DNA of 64,000 nucleotides from Phaseolus vulgaris (Eukaryota; Streptophyta; Magnoliopsida; Fabales; Fabaceae), in the NCBI RefSeq assembly GCF_000499845.2, contig NC_023751.2:33106309-33170308 (forward strand), read 5' to 3'. Shown in pieces: positions 1-13,914 of the stretch. Under the pieces are notes generated by a model, which was not told the origin of the DNA, searched no databases, and saw nothing but the letters and a program-made list of their open reading frames with translations. Every line of letters starts with the position of its first letter. Position 1 is the stretch's first letter. Position numbers and translations under genes: made by a program.

Positions 1-3000
1 AGCATCAACCAAATCATAACAACTTTCTTGTACCAGATACTTCCCTTCAAGTGCACAGAGCAACCTGAAATCAAGAGAAATGGATTAGCTTCAGGTCCAA
101 TTGCAGCAAACAAAATCCAGACCACAGATTTCCCTTCCTTCACAAATCTATCTATATTGGATTTATGTAACTAACAAAAGCAATCATTTATAAGATGTTA
201 CTTAGAAGAATAAACAAGTCAAATAAATTGTGGAATAAAATCATACATTATTCAGATAGGAAATGATGTTCGAGTATTATTATATTATAAAAATTAATTA
301 GGGGAAATGATTAGAAAAAATCATTTCAATTACAGACGTGATTTTAAATATCAACAACTAACTATGCCAAAAAGACAAAAATATTTATTTGATATTTAGA
401 TAAGATCTAATTAACCTAATCTAGTCTATACACACTTTTTTTATACTGTAAATTTGGAGCATGATTTAAAATGCATTAAGTACAAACTCTCAGATACTAT
501 TAATTACTTAAAAAATAAGTATTAAGACAAAAGTATTTTATTTTAACGAAAGAATACATTTATTTAAGTATGTATGTATCTTCCTTTTCTTGTAATATCT
601 TCTTCAAAAATTATCAAAAAATATAATTTCACATCTTTTATATTTTAGTTATTTTTAATTTAATTTGACCATACAACTGACAAGTGATATACTAGTAAGG
701 AAAAACTATACCCTAGACATTTAAGTAGTGTATCTCTCTCATCCAACTTTGAAACAATGTCAGGGCCTGGAAAAGTATTGCATAGAAGTCGTACTTCTCT
801 GAAAATCCTATCTTATCATATTGCCCTAAGTCTAAGGCAAATGATGTATCTACAACGAGCAACAAAAACATTATATATTTTGTTTTTTCCTAACTTCTTC
901 GGATGACTTAGTATGCCCTGCAGTATAATAACTGAAATAAGCACACTGTTATCAATGGCAGATGGTGGAATATGGTAGAGGTAAAAATTCCACTATATAA
1001 ACACACCAGTGCAGCCTATAGCACTACCATAATAGGCCTCCCTCAACAAACTGTCTATGGCGGTTGGTGAAAATTCCACCATGTCATTCTGGCACAGCCA
1101 CACCATTTAACAACATTACCTAAGTCTCAACTGAACAGATTTGAATCATCAGGCATATAGAGATTTACCTGGTGTTGGACAGCAAAAGGTTGAATCCTTT
1201 CACAATAAATTGAACACAAGAACTTGAAGAAACAGCAAGTGGTTTAACACAAAAAATCTGACAATTCTGTGGACTTTTGAATCGCAATGGTACATCTATG
1301 ACCACCTGACCTGCAGGAGAGATTTATGACATAAAATAGATTGTTGTTACCTAAGTAAGATGAGATAAAATCCTAATGATAATTGATATACAATCACATG
1401 AGAAGAATGAACACAACACAGTGAGAGAACAAACCATTATACAGAAAAGCTACTGAGTGCTGCACTCTTGTATATATCCATCCTGTTCTCCAAAAAGAAT
1501 CATTCGGCGTAGCAAGTTTTCTCAAGCTGGATCCTAGATTATAGCATAGCTGCATTATGAAATAGTAACATATAAACATTTAGACATTCTATGACTGTTC
1601 CCATGATTCCAGTAGGCAACTAATATATCATATTATATCAAATTATACCTCTTCCCAAGCGGAATTTTCTAGACGGAGATATACAGTTAATATGATACAG
1701 CCAGGCCTTATATAGCTCTCTATCTCAGTGGGACTATGGGATAACCAGTTAAGGATCTGACATTCAAAGAAAAACATAAATCAAACATATAAAAAAACAG
1801 TTCGGTGAAATTGTTTATACCAATTTTAAGGCAAAGATAAAGTACCTGTGATCGGAGAGCATGGGGGAAATCATTTGGAGCCTTGCCAAATAGTTTGAAA
1901 ACAATTCGATCTGTGCGACTCTGCAAACAGAAAATATAAATAAAATGCCAACAAATACAATCTTGACAGCCACAAGAAAACAAAGTTTATACTTGAGGTG
2001 GAGGAGGAACACTCTATCTCTAAGTAGACTATGACTTAAATGAACATTGAACTGAATGCATTACTTTATCAATCAATAAGAAATGAATCAATCATAACAT
2101 CTATTATACACAAGTTTGACAAATATATAACTTCAAAAAGTTTACATCAGATAACCAATTCCATGGATTTGCAATAGCTGAGAAATCTATTAGTTGATAA
2201 ACAAATGGAAACAAAAAAAAACTAAAATGAATCATAAGGTCGTTTCCCAAATAAACTAATATAGCCATCCAAGCACACATTATAGTCTACATGATAAATT
2301 AACTTACCTTACCTCTTCTTTGATACAGAAGAAATAGGAAGATTATCACTTTATAGAGTAATAAGGAAATGAATTTCAATCACTAAAATAATATACCTGA
2401 GCTTCTCCACTAGAACTAGATGGTGACTGTGTAGAGGTTGAATCTGAGTTTCTACTCGTCTGTGGTGGACTTGACTTGAGAGAATCACATTGAACCCATA
2501 AAGGATGATCAAGGGACCCGTTCCCTGAAGGCAACGGAGGACGAGAATTTCTCGTGTTCTCAACATAATCCTGTACATCATCATACGCACTATTCAGGTC
2601 AATATTACTTAATCCAATTCTTCCAACCGTAGGCTCTGCTGAGACTGAATGGGGTGGAAGACTATCCTGTGACAGAAGTACATTTGATGGCTGTGGTAAT
2701 GAAGGATATTTTGAACTTCCTACCCCATCACTGCCCGAAGCTATAAATCTTTTAGTCATACCATTAGCAGGAGTCATCTCACATTGTACCATAGACTCTG
2801 GAGGGTCCTGACTGATTAGACCATTATCCATCTTGGTAGAAGTATCAAAAGGTCTGGACGTTTCAGGACCACTAGAATTTGTGTTGGGAACATTATGTGC
2901 AGTTCCAGAAGTTCCAGCTTTAACCAAATCTTGAGATCCCTCCAATAAAGACACTATATTTCTCCCATTAATTGTACCAGCCACACTTGCCAGGTTCCTC

Positions 3001-6000
3001 AGCAGATGAGATAGAACATCCTGGCTTGTCATATTATCTGAGCCATTTGCTGCAATTATATCGAGTCAAATAAGTATACCAATAATGAAATCCAGCATAG
3101 CATAGATAATTAGAATAGGCTCAAAAGAAAAGTTTATCTTTCAAAGAAATATTTCAGCAGAAACACACTCCCTAGAAGGCTAAAACTTCCAACTTTTTAG
3201 TGATCCAGTATTCATGTGCCCATGGGAAACCATAACAAAAATGAAATGATAATGACAGCACACTGAATCATTATTCTAATGATCAATCCAGGCAGAGTAA
3301 CTTTCATTCCCAAATTATTTTCCCATCCTTTTGGCAATGAAAAATCTATAACAGAGAAAAGGAGTCAAGCTAAATTGTTCAAGAAAACCACCTATATTTC
3401 AGGTAGAGTTTTTTGGGTGAAGAAAACCTACAGCATCATTAGAAAAAAAGAACTCTTGAAATCATCATGGCAACTAAGCAAGTTCTTCATTTAAATAACC
3501 CATGTTAGCATCATTAAATTGTCACTACAATCAGGTCACACATTATATTATATTCATAACACAAGATAACACATCCCAAATCATCCCCATTATCATTGTC
3601 AATTCAGCACTAAATTGCCGTCAAGACTTTACTATTACACCTTCAATTCATGAATGTTAGGAGTCTAAACTCACTAGTTACAGTAATGCTCGATTACTAC
3701 TACGTTGTTAATTAACAGTTATGGTGCCACCATAACACTATAACATGGCCCTTTTGAATCACTTTGCCATTTGCTATCCATTATTTTCTGTTGTATGGCG
3801 TTATTGTCAACCATGGCACCCAGCATGCAGCAGCATCCATGACAGAACTTCCCCCTATTTCCTTTTATTTTCGATTTTAAACAACACTTTTAAGGTATTA
3901 CTACTACCAAAAGTTTTAACGGTTAACCCCCCCACAGACAAACACCAATTTCAATGTGTATTTCTCTCTCATCAATCTCATGAAAGTGTAAAACCTAGGA
4001 TTTCACTTGTCCACTCTTGTGAACCTTCTAAGCCACGGCCAACCATAACTGTAGCCACCACCCGAGCTCTGGCAAGCTTTTCCTGTGAACAAATCCGGCA
4101 AACCATAACAGGTTTTTTTCTTTGTTTTTGTTTTTTTGTTCTTCCTACCATTTCTTTTTCTTCTTTCTCTTCTTTTTCATTTTTCAGATATTCTTCATCT
4201 CTTTTTCCCTTTTCTTTGTTTTCTCTCTTTGTTCTTGTTCTTCATCAGTTGAATATTTCTGGGCTCTATTTTTTCAAAATTTAAAATTTAGTTGTCTTAT
4301 AGAATTAGAGAATTTTTAGTTGTTTTTAAAATTTCATAATCATGTTATGTTCTATGCTATTTTTGTATTAAAACAAAAATGTTGTTCCCAATTCTTTTTC
4401 ACTTTTAGACAATGTCAGGCACCCAAAATCAAGTTCTATGTTCTTCTGAATTTCTTTTAATTTATATATACATATATATATATATATATAATCAGATATT
4501 AATATTTTTAAAGATATTATTTGATTGTGTTAGAGATATGATTTGATAGGGAAATATGCTCTTAAATATTTCCGATTATTAGATATTGTTTGTGTTCCTT
4601 AGTACTGTAGTTTGTATCTCTTCATCATAAATAAGAATACTCATGTATACAACACATGGAGCTGGTTTCTTCTCAACATGGTACCGAAGCGGTATATCCT
4701 GCATGACCTATTTTGTCACTAATCCTTTCAACATATATATTGCAACCATAGGCCGTCATCTGCTATTGATAACCTAATTATTACTAAATACAGAGATTCA
4801 AGCTCAGAAAGCCAATGCTGGAAAAAAATAATCAAATCATATCAAACAATAGAAGGAACTTTATAAATACCAAGAATTATGTTAAATTTTTCTGATTTTT
4901 TGTACATATACACTACTTTTATATTCTAGTTAGCAAAATTAGAAAAACAATCAATGAGACAACCGATCTAAAGGACCCCATTGGTGCTTAAAATTAAAGC
5001 AGGGCCAGTTCTAAATTTCATTTTTGTTATGCATTTCAGTTTCAGAATTAGACCTAATTCTGAATGATGATTTCTAGGGAATAAATCAACTCTTAACCTA
5101 AACAGCAACTTTATTTCCAAGAAAAAAGAATAAAAAAAATGCAATCTACATCACACATATGTCGTATAACACCTCCAGCCACCTAACTTCAATACTTCAA
5201 CAACCATCACCTGAACAGCCACCATTTATTGCCACCACTACTTGGATACCTGCACAGCTGCTATCCAATCTGCTTCACCATATTATTAATTAATTAAAAA
5301 TTGAGTTTACTATGTAATTCATATATCAAACAAGAAAACTAGAGCTGAGCTCAGACTATAATTTATTGTGCTTTGGCACAATAGCAAGGTTACTACCAAG
5401 TCACTTGGTGGGCATGGCTTCCAGTAACCAAAATGACCTTGCCACTGATGAGAGTAAGGCCGCATACATTTGACCTCTCCCAAACCCCAAATAGTGCCTA
5501 ACGTACTCAATTCATTGTTCAATAAAAATTATAATTCCAAGCATCAATAGTAATTTTATTGTTCAAATGAATCCTAAGGCATTTACCATTGATTTGCAAT
5601 GAGATTTAAATAAACATAAAAAATTATGTCAATAGGGTGGACTTTGCCTTTTATGACGATTACATGGACTAACCAAAGTTGCCATTAGGTACATAAAATG
5701 GTGCACATGAGATTATCTCTACCCAAGCAAAGGAATGCCCTTTAACTTCTATTGTTAAGAACAAGTCATTCTACTCTTCATCTCAGAGAAAATATCACCC
5801 AAACAAATGCAAAGGAGAAGTTTCCACATATATATCTTGAAAAATAATCCTAGGATAGGAATTAAGTGTGAACTTCTGTGGTGCCAAAGGACATTAAAAT
5901 TTCAGTTGTGATCATAAGCCTCTTAAAATCACATAGGATAGGATAGGACACCTTGCAATATTTCAAGAGAATTATCCACCCAAAAGCGCAAGAAGGTTAG

Positions 6001-7380
6001 TTGTTTTGACTTTCAATTCCCATCAAACTTGGAAGTTCAAAATTGTAAGCTATATACAAAGGTGCCATTTCTTGAAGATAATAATTAGTTATTTCATTTT
6101 ACCTCTTCAAAAAATTTATTTATGGTACAATATTTTCGGCATTAAAGCATAAATCACAAGTTCAAAGATATCAATTAATGCCTGCCAGCAAGGTATCATC
6201 TGCAGAAGCTTCCACCTTTTTTAGAAAAATTATGATGATCACACTTTGTCCCATGCAGAGGATACACAGACCAAACAATACAATAAGCAGCCAAAATACA
6301 TAAATTGTGGTCGAGAAGAATGCCAAGTAGATAAATTTCTAAACATACACAAACTCACAATGCATATTGGACAGTATCCTTAGCAGACTCATTAACAGAT
6401 AGCTACTGCCCTTTTCTTCATTTACAGAGCCGTCATTAACTACACTAGCATCAGGATGCGTTTTTCTCCTTCTCTTATTGTGGCCTGCAAGACGCCTTCG
6501 ACAACTTCTCTTCCCTTCATCAAATTCTTGAAGAACATGAAACCTGCCATAGTTTTAACAAATTGTACTAACTGGGGTGCTAAAGAAAAGGTTCAGGAAA
6601 CTACAAAATGCAAATAGAGCAGGTTTCAAATAATCAACCGCAAGTGATAGGAGGGCTAATAGAGTTAAAAACATTACCCCACACAAACCCCAAATAATTA
6701 TCTTTCTCTTTAGAATATGTTCCAAAAAGTTAGTGTGATGAACAAACGATAATATGAAAGGAGCTCCCCCATAAACTATCATTTCATAACCTAACTGACC
6801 TGCTACACTGTTGACAGAATCTCTGCATAACATTTCCAACTAGTGCCTTGCTTGCCTTAGAATGCATATCACAAACTTTGTGGCGGCGGTGATAATCCTT
6901 CGCACTACTAAGATCAGCCCTACAATCTTCCACCTGACAAACAGCCCGGTTCAAAGTACTCCCAGTTATCTTTGTCTTCTTTCCACTTTTTTCCTCCCCT
7001 TCTATGATAGGGTATACTTGGACCCCAAGGTTCAAATTAAGAGAACCAGCTCCATCATTCATCTCCACCCCTCCTTCATCAGCAACACCTCTCCTCCTCT
7101 TCTCCAATTCTCTCCTTCCTTCCGCAAGGTTAACATCATCATGAGCAGAAGACAAATTGTTAGAAGCACCACCAATTGCAAGAATTTCAGGATCAGCAGG
7201 AAACGGCTGGCGACTCCTACAATCTGATGGCACTGAATTCAGTTGCGTAGCAGTGAAAAGATCCCCATCCCACTTCCAATCATTCAAATCCCACTCCAAA
7301 CTTCTCTTCCCAACACTCTTCATCTCTGGCACCACAGGTCCATACAAATACTGATTTTTACCCTCTAATTGAGCCTCCAT
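1..7380 (-). CDS. SPL1/SPL12: SBP-box transcription factor, SPL1/SPL12 class (3' partial)
   Basis: Nuclear DNA-binding protein of the large SQUAMOSA-promoter-binding-like class; SBP domains bind GTAC cores. Coding exons on the minus strand are 7380-6800, 6543-6359, 3049-2397, 1920-1846, 1756-1649, 1549-1435, 1310-1169 and 64 to beyond position 1. All junctions are GT-AG and the phases agree, giving about 641 residues before the edge. The start was chosen because [10 protein letters not shown] and the following [14 protein letters not shown] motif are typical of this class. The SBP domain is at about residues 148-224: zinc site 1 is C148, C153, C170, H173; site 2 is C189, C192, H196, C208; the basic nuclear signal is KRSCRRR...KRRRK. 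Exons 4-8 match the conserved region after the SBP domain ([39 protein letters not shown]). The ankyrin-like C-terminus expected in this class would lie off the window. Family members are usually over 800 residues. I saw no miR156 site, as expected for SPL1/12. SPL1 and SPL12 cannot be told apart here. Confidence 0.95.
3050..6358 (-). other. SPL intron 2, 3.3 kb, repeat-bearing
   Basis: This is the longest intron of the SPL gene, between the exon ending the SBP domain and the large third coding exon. It contains a (TA)n tract at 4462-4490, an LTR-like fragment with a primer-site-like sequence (4528-4691), and a pyrimidine-rich stretch at about 4100-4240. Positions 3740-4100 are less AT-rich than their surroundings and may be an old insertion, but I could not identify it. 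Confidence 0.7.
4528..4691 (+). mobile_element. LTR fragment with degenerate primer-binding site
   Basis: A segment of about 151 bp starts TGTTAGAGATATG and ends CTCAACA (4528-4678), so it has the TG...CA ends of an LTR. It is followed directly by TGGTACCGAAGC, which resembles the initiator-Met tRNA primer site TGGTATCAGAGC of plant retrotransposons with four mismatches. No second LTR or coding part was seen. I infer a small Copia-like or TRIM remnant inside the SPL intron. Confidence 0.5.
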
Positions 7381-9242
7381 GAATCCAAACACCCCAGGAA
7401 AAAAAATCAACAAAATCCCAAACACCCAGATTCCAAGTCCACCAGAACACAACACCCAATTGCAGAAATTACAGCATAACCACAACGACTTTAAACCCTT
7501 CCTCCAAAAACACTAACTTTAACCACCTAGAAACACCAAAAAAAGGAACAACAAACCCCAAAAGCAAACCCAAGTCACATGGATCCAACAACAGCTACAT
7601 ACCCAAAACCAGCAAAGATGCCAGAATCAACCCTTAAACCATGGGAAGTAACCCATAATTGAAAAATCGAAACTTGCAGCATGATTTCACGTGGACCAAT
7701 AGCTCAATGTCAAAGGATTTGAAGGTTGGGAGAAGTTTGCATCAAAAGTGAAGAAAAATTGAAAGGGAGAGAAAAGAAGCAAAATGGGAAGTGGAGAGAG
7801 ATGGGGAGAAAGAAGAATATAGGAGGTGGCCACAGAAAGCATGCGTCAAACAGAGGGAAATTAGGAAAAGGTTAGGAAGGAATGTGATGAAAATGCTGTT
7901 TCTGTGCTCAGACAGTGCCGCTTTCTCTCTCTTAATTTGTGTGTGATGCCATGGTAAAGGAATCTTAGAGGTTATAAATTCACTTTTTCTCTGGTAAAAC
8001 TGAAATCAAAAAATGGTCAAAAGTACGAAACAAATTGTACAGACACTGTCTGGGGATGGTAACTACTGACTACTAGTCATGTTCATACGTTGCCACCATG
8101 TTTTTCCACCATCTTCATACTACTCATGTTTTCCATTTCAACATGGAAACTAAAATAATGAATTTTTTAGAGAAATAAATGGTTTGAAATTAGAGGAAGA
8201 TAGTTAAAAGTTAAGGAAAATTTTGAAGGAAAAATTAATGAAAATTTGTCTGTCATGGAATAAGTACGAAATAAGTGTCGTGATCTATAAAAAAAATTAA
8301 TTGATAAAAAGGAAGATTAGAATTTTGATATAGTTATTAAAATTAATTGAAAATAAAATTTGATTAACTATTTATGTATGTGGGGGATATAACTCACTTT
8401 TTTGCCGTTTTCTTGAAAGTAGCATATTCAAAGAAATTAAAGAAAATTTACTTACCATTCATAATTAATTGTTATCAAAGAAAAATGATTTACGGGGTTC
8501 ACAGTTAATTGTTATCAAAGAGGTTACTTATCATTTTCCTTTAATTGTTTTTTAATTATTATTGTGGTTTTCTAGAACCAGTAGTTTCCTTTAAGCAATG
8601 TAACACACAACAAATAACAACATACATTTGTTTCTCTCTCCTTTCATTTACTCTTTATTTCTTTTCATTTCTTGGGTGTAAGTGTTTAACCCTTATAGAG
8701 AGAATTTGTTTTGAGACTATTTATCTATTAGTCTAAGAGGGATTCATTGTACTCCCAGTACCATTTGTAAGTGTTTGACTCTCTCACCGGTGATCTTTTT
8801 GCCTCTATTTAAAGGGGTTTTTTACCTAAAAAAATTATGGTATCATTCTTATTTTTCTTGTTACTTTAATTTCTCATAATCTTTGATTGAAATTATCACG
8901 TTTCCACACACGATATCCCCACAGTATGGAAGTTATTGAGGTTAAAACGTCATTTTCATTACGTTACGGTTGAAGAATTCAATTGAAAAAAATATTGCCA
9001 TTGTGGATAGATACAATTATTGTTGAAAATGGATTTTGATAAAATTAAATAATATTTAAATATTAATAATTGAAATAGATTTAATAAAAAATTATGAGTG
9101 TAGTTAAATTTAATAAAATATATTAAAATTGTTATCAACATTCAACGCCTAATTATTATTAATAATTGAATATATCAATGTAAAATGCAATATAATGGAA
9201 AAAATAGTAGAATTATAATAATAAGAATTAAAAAAACAATAA
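7381..9242. other. SPL upstream region, otherwise AT-rich
   Basis: Positions 7381 to about 7960 are less AT-rich and probably hold the SPL 5' UTR and proximal promoter (minus strand). No firm TATA box or transcription start could be fixed. A short imperfect direct repeat containing TTAATTGTTATCAAAGA occurs at about 8465-8482 and 8505-8523. From about 8100 to 9242 I see no gene. Confidence 0.4.
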
Positions 9243-9895
9243 TTATATGATCACAATTATCCTTGAAAGAGTTCTGAAAGTCATTAAATCTTTGTTGCAA
9301 TTGGTTAATTCTTTTATGAACCTATCAAAACCTCTATTCGTATTGATGGTCAAATTATTTAATCCTGGCTGCAAGTCCTGAATATCACCCCAAATTTGTG
9401 AATATATTTGAGTATCATGAGAAATTTGGGGTTGAGATGCTATATCTTCAACATGGTCATCGAGTATTGGTGGGTCTTGTTCATTGTCATGGTGATCTCT
9501 ATCATGTTGCCAGACACTGTTCACTTGAAAGGTATTATACTTGTTCAAGGTTTTTGTTCAGAAATAATGTGATCACCCTAGTTTCACAATTGCATCGATG
9601 GATAAGTCCACGTCGTACTGAGTCATGATTTGTGTAATGAAAATGTCGTTAGAAAGAGGTATGTTATTGTCTCAACATTTCATCATTTTCCATGATGCAA
9701 TGAGGTCAATTAATCAATATATTATTTTTCATGTCTCAATATAAAAATGTCTTCATCCAATACTTGAGAAAAATTGTTGGCTCGCAGACTCAAGATGCGC
9801 ACAAAAGTGTAATGCAATAGTCTATTATTAATATTCAAATTACATATATTCCTGACATTTCGACTGTCCATCTTTGGTCTGATCATGGATGTTGA
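9243..9895 (-). pseudogene. Decayed 'putative plant transposon protein' fragment
   Basis: The minus-strand translation is collinear with the 3' half of the transposon protein gene at 59.3-60.4 kb. Reading from high to low coordinates it gives SMIR, NRLLHYTFVRIL, ANNFSQVLDEDIF, then NTFQVNSVWQ and an acidic, Gln-rich tail to about 9243. Several stops and frame breaks lie between 9550 and 9890; the tail (9243-9548) is still open. Here the FQVN-VWQ junction is intact, whereas the 59.5 kb copy has lost one base there. The family (probably Pfam PF20167, Transposase_32) has unknown biochemistry. This is an older, more diverged copy of the element forming the inverted pair at the right edge. Confidence 0.75.
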
Positions 9896-12800
9896 TGACT
9901 ACTTTACGGCAAATGCACTCACTGTGTTGTCAGAAATAATAATTTTTCTCTAAAAATAGATATTGAACCCACAAAGAACAGTTGAATAATGAAGTAAAAG
10001 ATTCACTAAATAGAAAACAAAATAATAAAGTTTGTTGACAGTTTTTTTTAATAATTAAAAAAAAAAACAATTCAAAAAATTGGGACTCAAAATATAAAAG
10101 AAGGGGAGAAAGCATATCACTCTTGCTTGACTTCCCCTGACATTAAATGTTTGTGTGGAATGAAATTATTACTGGTGTGGTTCATTTATGTTTCTTTGAG
10201 TTTTTTTATTGTTTCTTCCTTAATTTTTGCTAACAGGGAAGAGGGAAGGGTTTGTATGAAATGAAATAGTGAACAACATTTTATAAATTAGAATAACTTA
10301 AATACAAAATAATAAATTATTTAAAAATCCTATTTACATATATTTAAGCTTATTTTTATTGTGTTTCACGGGACAACAAGATAAGAGTGAGAGTCATTAT
10401 ACATTGACATTTATGTGTATTTAAGTGTATAATATATGAACGTTTGTTAAAAGTTTACTAAAAAAAGAGCTTAAATACATGACGAAAATATTATTCATTG
10501 ACTTATAAGTCAATGTCTCAATCTTTTATATATCAAATTGGATATTTTTTCAATAAATTGTGTAATACCTTGTATTTTAAATTATTATAAGTTTTGTGCA
10601 TATCTTTTATAAAAAAACATTTCTTTTAATAATATATGGGTTTATAGTATAGTGTAGAGGATATTTTTTGGGTATTACATTTTGAATTGAAAACTTATTT
10701 TATAATTTAATTTTAAATTTTGAAAAATCATGTTAATAAATATAAAAATGTGCTTTACATTAAATAATTTATTTTAAAAAAATCCTTAATTTTAAAATTA
10801 TTATCTATTTTAGTTTGTTTGTTTCTAATAAAATATATTATTTACTAATCATAAAGACATGCCATTACTCTTATTTCTCTTTTTGAGATACATAGTTTCA
10901 TCATTACATAGTAAAAAAAAGTTCTTCAACATGTTATATATTTTAAAATTAATTATACATCTTATTATTTAACTCCCATTATTTTATTAATTTTACCATT
11001 CTAGTTTGTTTAATACATTTTAAGTATTCAATTTTTATGCCTTTTACTAGTCAATTTTAAAAAAATAATAATAAAATACGTGAAAATTAACTTAGATGAT
11101 AAACTAATAATAATAATAATTAAATGATAAAATATATAATTGACTCTAAATTTTTTTTAAAATGTCCTTATAGTATGTGCAAAACTTACTATAGTTATCA
11201 GAAATCATTATATCTCCTAAAAGCAAACTTTTTCTTTGATTCTTTATGAGAATAATAATAAAATTATTGGGTTTTAAGTGACAGTTCACTTATATATTCT
11301 GTTTTTGTTCTCTGACAAATGAAATGCAAGGTCTCTCTCTGCTATTCCTCAATGTGTGTGCTACTATTAACACTGCAAACTCAACGTCTCACGTGAAAGT
11401 CGAAAATTGTCATTACAACAAACAGTGTCCATGCAAAAGCATTTGTTCTTCCAATCTTCTATCATCCAAAAACTATACATGTCCAACACTTTCCATGAAT
11501 CTTTCTGTTCCTGTCCACTCCTTCAAAGTCTAGCCCAATTTTTATTCCTCAAAGGGTCATGTCACCTTCCAATTATAACATTTTCTAACTCATTATCTTG
11601 TACTTTGAAAAAACAATAATTTCAATTTTAATGAATTTATAAGGCAAGTTCGGTTGAAGTTTAAGTCATCTTTATAAAATTATAAGATAAAATGTATATT
11701 CACTTATATATGCTATGATTCTGATCTCAATTTCATTCTGATAGTATTGTTAGAATCAATCACTGCATTTGAAATATTGTCTGTTTCGTGAGTCCGTCAC
11801 AGTTTTGTTTTTAATATACGTATCAGTTGTTGAAACTAGTTGAAGGAAATAACAGAAGACAAAGATTATAGAAACTGATTGAACATAATAAAATATAAAT
11901 AATAAAATTATAATTACTAGTAGCTATAAAATAGGAATATTAACATCCTTGTAAACTGACCATTAATACCATACCATAATAACAGTAAGTAGATGACTTA
12001 GTGAAATTAAAAAAAAATATATATTTAAATTATCCTTAACCTTGACTCATAAATTATATTTTTCTATATACTTTTTAAAAACAATAATAGAATAAAGGTA
12101 CAACAATTTTTATATTTATTTCTCTTAACACATTGAAATTTATTTCTCTCATTACATTGAAATTTGTCTAGTTCTTGATAACTATTAAATCTTGATCTAA
12201 TACAAAAGTATTATTTCATATGTCACTTTTATTGACTTTATCAAACAATAATCAAAGTATTCCCAACCTAAAGGATACACTTTTATGACTTGATTAGATA
12301 AAAGACATGAGAGACTATACATATAGGTTGTCCCAAAAAAACTACTATGTAGCATGATGGAGATTTGGGCTATTCTTTACTTATTTTTCTTTAAATTCCA
12401 TCAAGAGAGAGAAACTTTTCCTGTAGCATTAAATGTATGTTTATTGTTTTTCATCATCTTTAAGGTATGAGAGATGCTTGAATTATCTTTTTAATGTTGG
12501 CAATTTGAATGTTTCATTAAGGTTACAAGTGAAAATATGGAATTTTATAATTATGTAATAAGTAACTTGGTATTTACATAAATATTTACAAATGTAACAG
12601 TACTATATTTATAATTATGATTAGGATTATTAGTAATTGTAAAATTGTGTAATTCTGCAAAGTAACTTAGTATTTATATGATATTACAAACATAATTTTA
12701 CCCTTTTGATAATAACCGATTCATATTAAATCACCTATATCTACACTATTATTTATCCTATCTTATTTTTATTTTTCATAAACACCACACTTCATATTAA

Positions 12801-13351
12801 ACATAATGGAAACCACAACTTATAATAACATACTCATTAAATAAAAAGAAAATAATGTTTCTATCAACATGAGTTGTTCTAACTTGAGTGCATTTTTTAA
12901 GAGAGTGATTAAAGTATTCAAATATTGACACTCAAATATCAATACCTGATCGGAGAGAAAAATTATATGATATCTCTCTTAAACTTTCATTCATAGAACT
13001 TTTGAACTCCTTGTTTGAGCTTTTCACTTATTTTAAAATAAAAAAATACATTGACAATCTTGCTTCCGTATATAATTTTTTTTTTCTTTCTAAAATTTCA
13101 TTTTTTTATGAAATAATAAAAATATCATTTTTTATATCATCAATTAGAGGTTGTATAGTAGAGCAGAGTATCAATATATCATTCCTCATTTTAAAACAAT
13201 CAAATCTCTTAGCAACATAACAATCAATGTCAAAGTAAGCTAGAAAAGATAATCTCATAACCAAGTTAGATTCCCTTTTCGCAAAATTAGAAAAATTACT
13301 TTGCAAGAAAATCATTGAATATAAACCAATTTTAGATATCAGAAATATCAT
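9896..13351. other. AT-rich intergenic tract
   Basis: No gene recognised. It contains the LTR-like fragment at 10561-10679. Positions 11290-11620 are less AT-rich and hold a short cysteine-containing open frame that I do not accept as a gene. Confidence 0.4.
10561..10679 (-). mobile_element. Short LTR-derived fragment with inverted ends
   Basis: The segment starts TGTAATACC and ends GGTATTACA, perfect 9-base inverted ends. Read on the minus strand, its first ~50 bases resemble the LTR start at 18750 (TGTAACACC..., then ACTATAAACCC). At 119 bp it is far shorter than a plant gypsy LTR, so I infer an internally deleted LTR. No clear target duplication was found. Confidence 0.4.
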
Positions 13352-13622
13352 GATATTAACTAAATTAGATAATATTTTCGAGATTACAAAATTATTGGTG
13401 TCTAAAGTAGTTTCTATTATTAATAAAATTTATAAATTAGTTTCTAAATTGGTATCTAATTAGTTTCCAAGGTTTTAACTACCAACTAATTTATATTCTA
13501 AGATTGATAGCTAAAACATTGGTAGCAAATTAGATATCAATTTAGAAACTAGTTTATAAATCTAGAAACTAATTATATTTTGTCTCTAAAATTAATTTCT
13601 ATTTAATAATTTTTTAGTAATA
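13352..13622. repeat. Foldback/MITE family member (copy 1, truncated)
   Basis: It shares with 16570-16975, 23570-23765, 25777-26123 and 38930-39185 a set of motifs: ACTAAATTAGATA, AAATTTATAAA, GTTTTAACTACCAA, GATATCAATTTAGAAAC, and an end reading TCTCTAAAATTAATTTC followed by TATTTAAT. The 5' terminal part is missing here. Subterminal sequences are inverted relative to each other, as in MITEs. There is no coding capacity. Confidence 0.6.
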
Positions 13623-13914
13623 ATAATATTGATTATGATTACATCAAAATTATAACATTTTATTTTAGAAGTTAAATTCTTAATTTTATTATGATATGAA
13701 TTGTTAAATTGAATATTTATCATCACATAAAGAATTATAATATTTTTAAAAAATTGAATTCATAATCTTTATTATGACATCAATTATTAGATTAGTATTT
13801 ATCGTTATATTAAAAAGTTATAATAGATTTAGTCATATTCTAACTCTCTTCTTATTTCAAAGGGTAAGACTTTAATTGTAATTGACTTCACCTGTTTTTA
13901 CATAAACATTAAAT

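Noticed and set aside
2397..3049. Possible miR156 target site in SPL exon 3
   Set aside because: I found no GTGCTCTCT-type core in the exon, and SPL1/SPL12-class genes are generally not miR156 targets.
3745..4319. 179-codon plus frame and an overlapping Phe/Ser-rich frame in SPL intron 2
   Set aside because: The frames depend on a long pyrimidine tract (TTTTTCTT...) and lie antisense within a real intron. No domain is recognisable.
11324..11619. Cysteine-containing frame with a signal-peptide-like start, resembling a small secreted peptide
   Set aside because: Cysteine spacing fits no family I know, a second overlapping frame is equally open, and no intron, promoter or conserved motif supports it.
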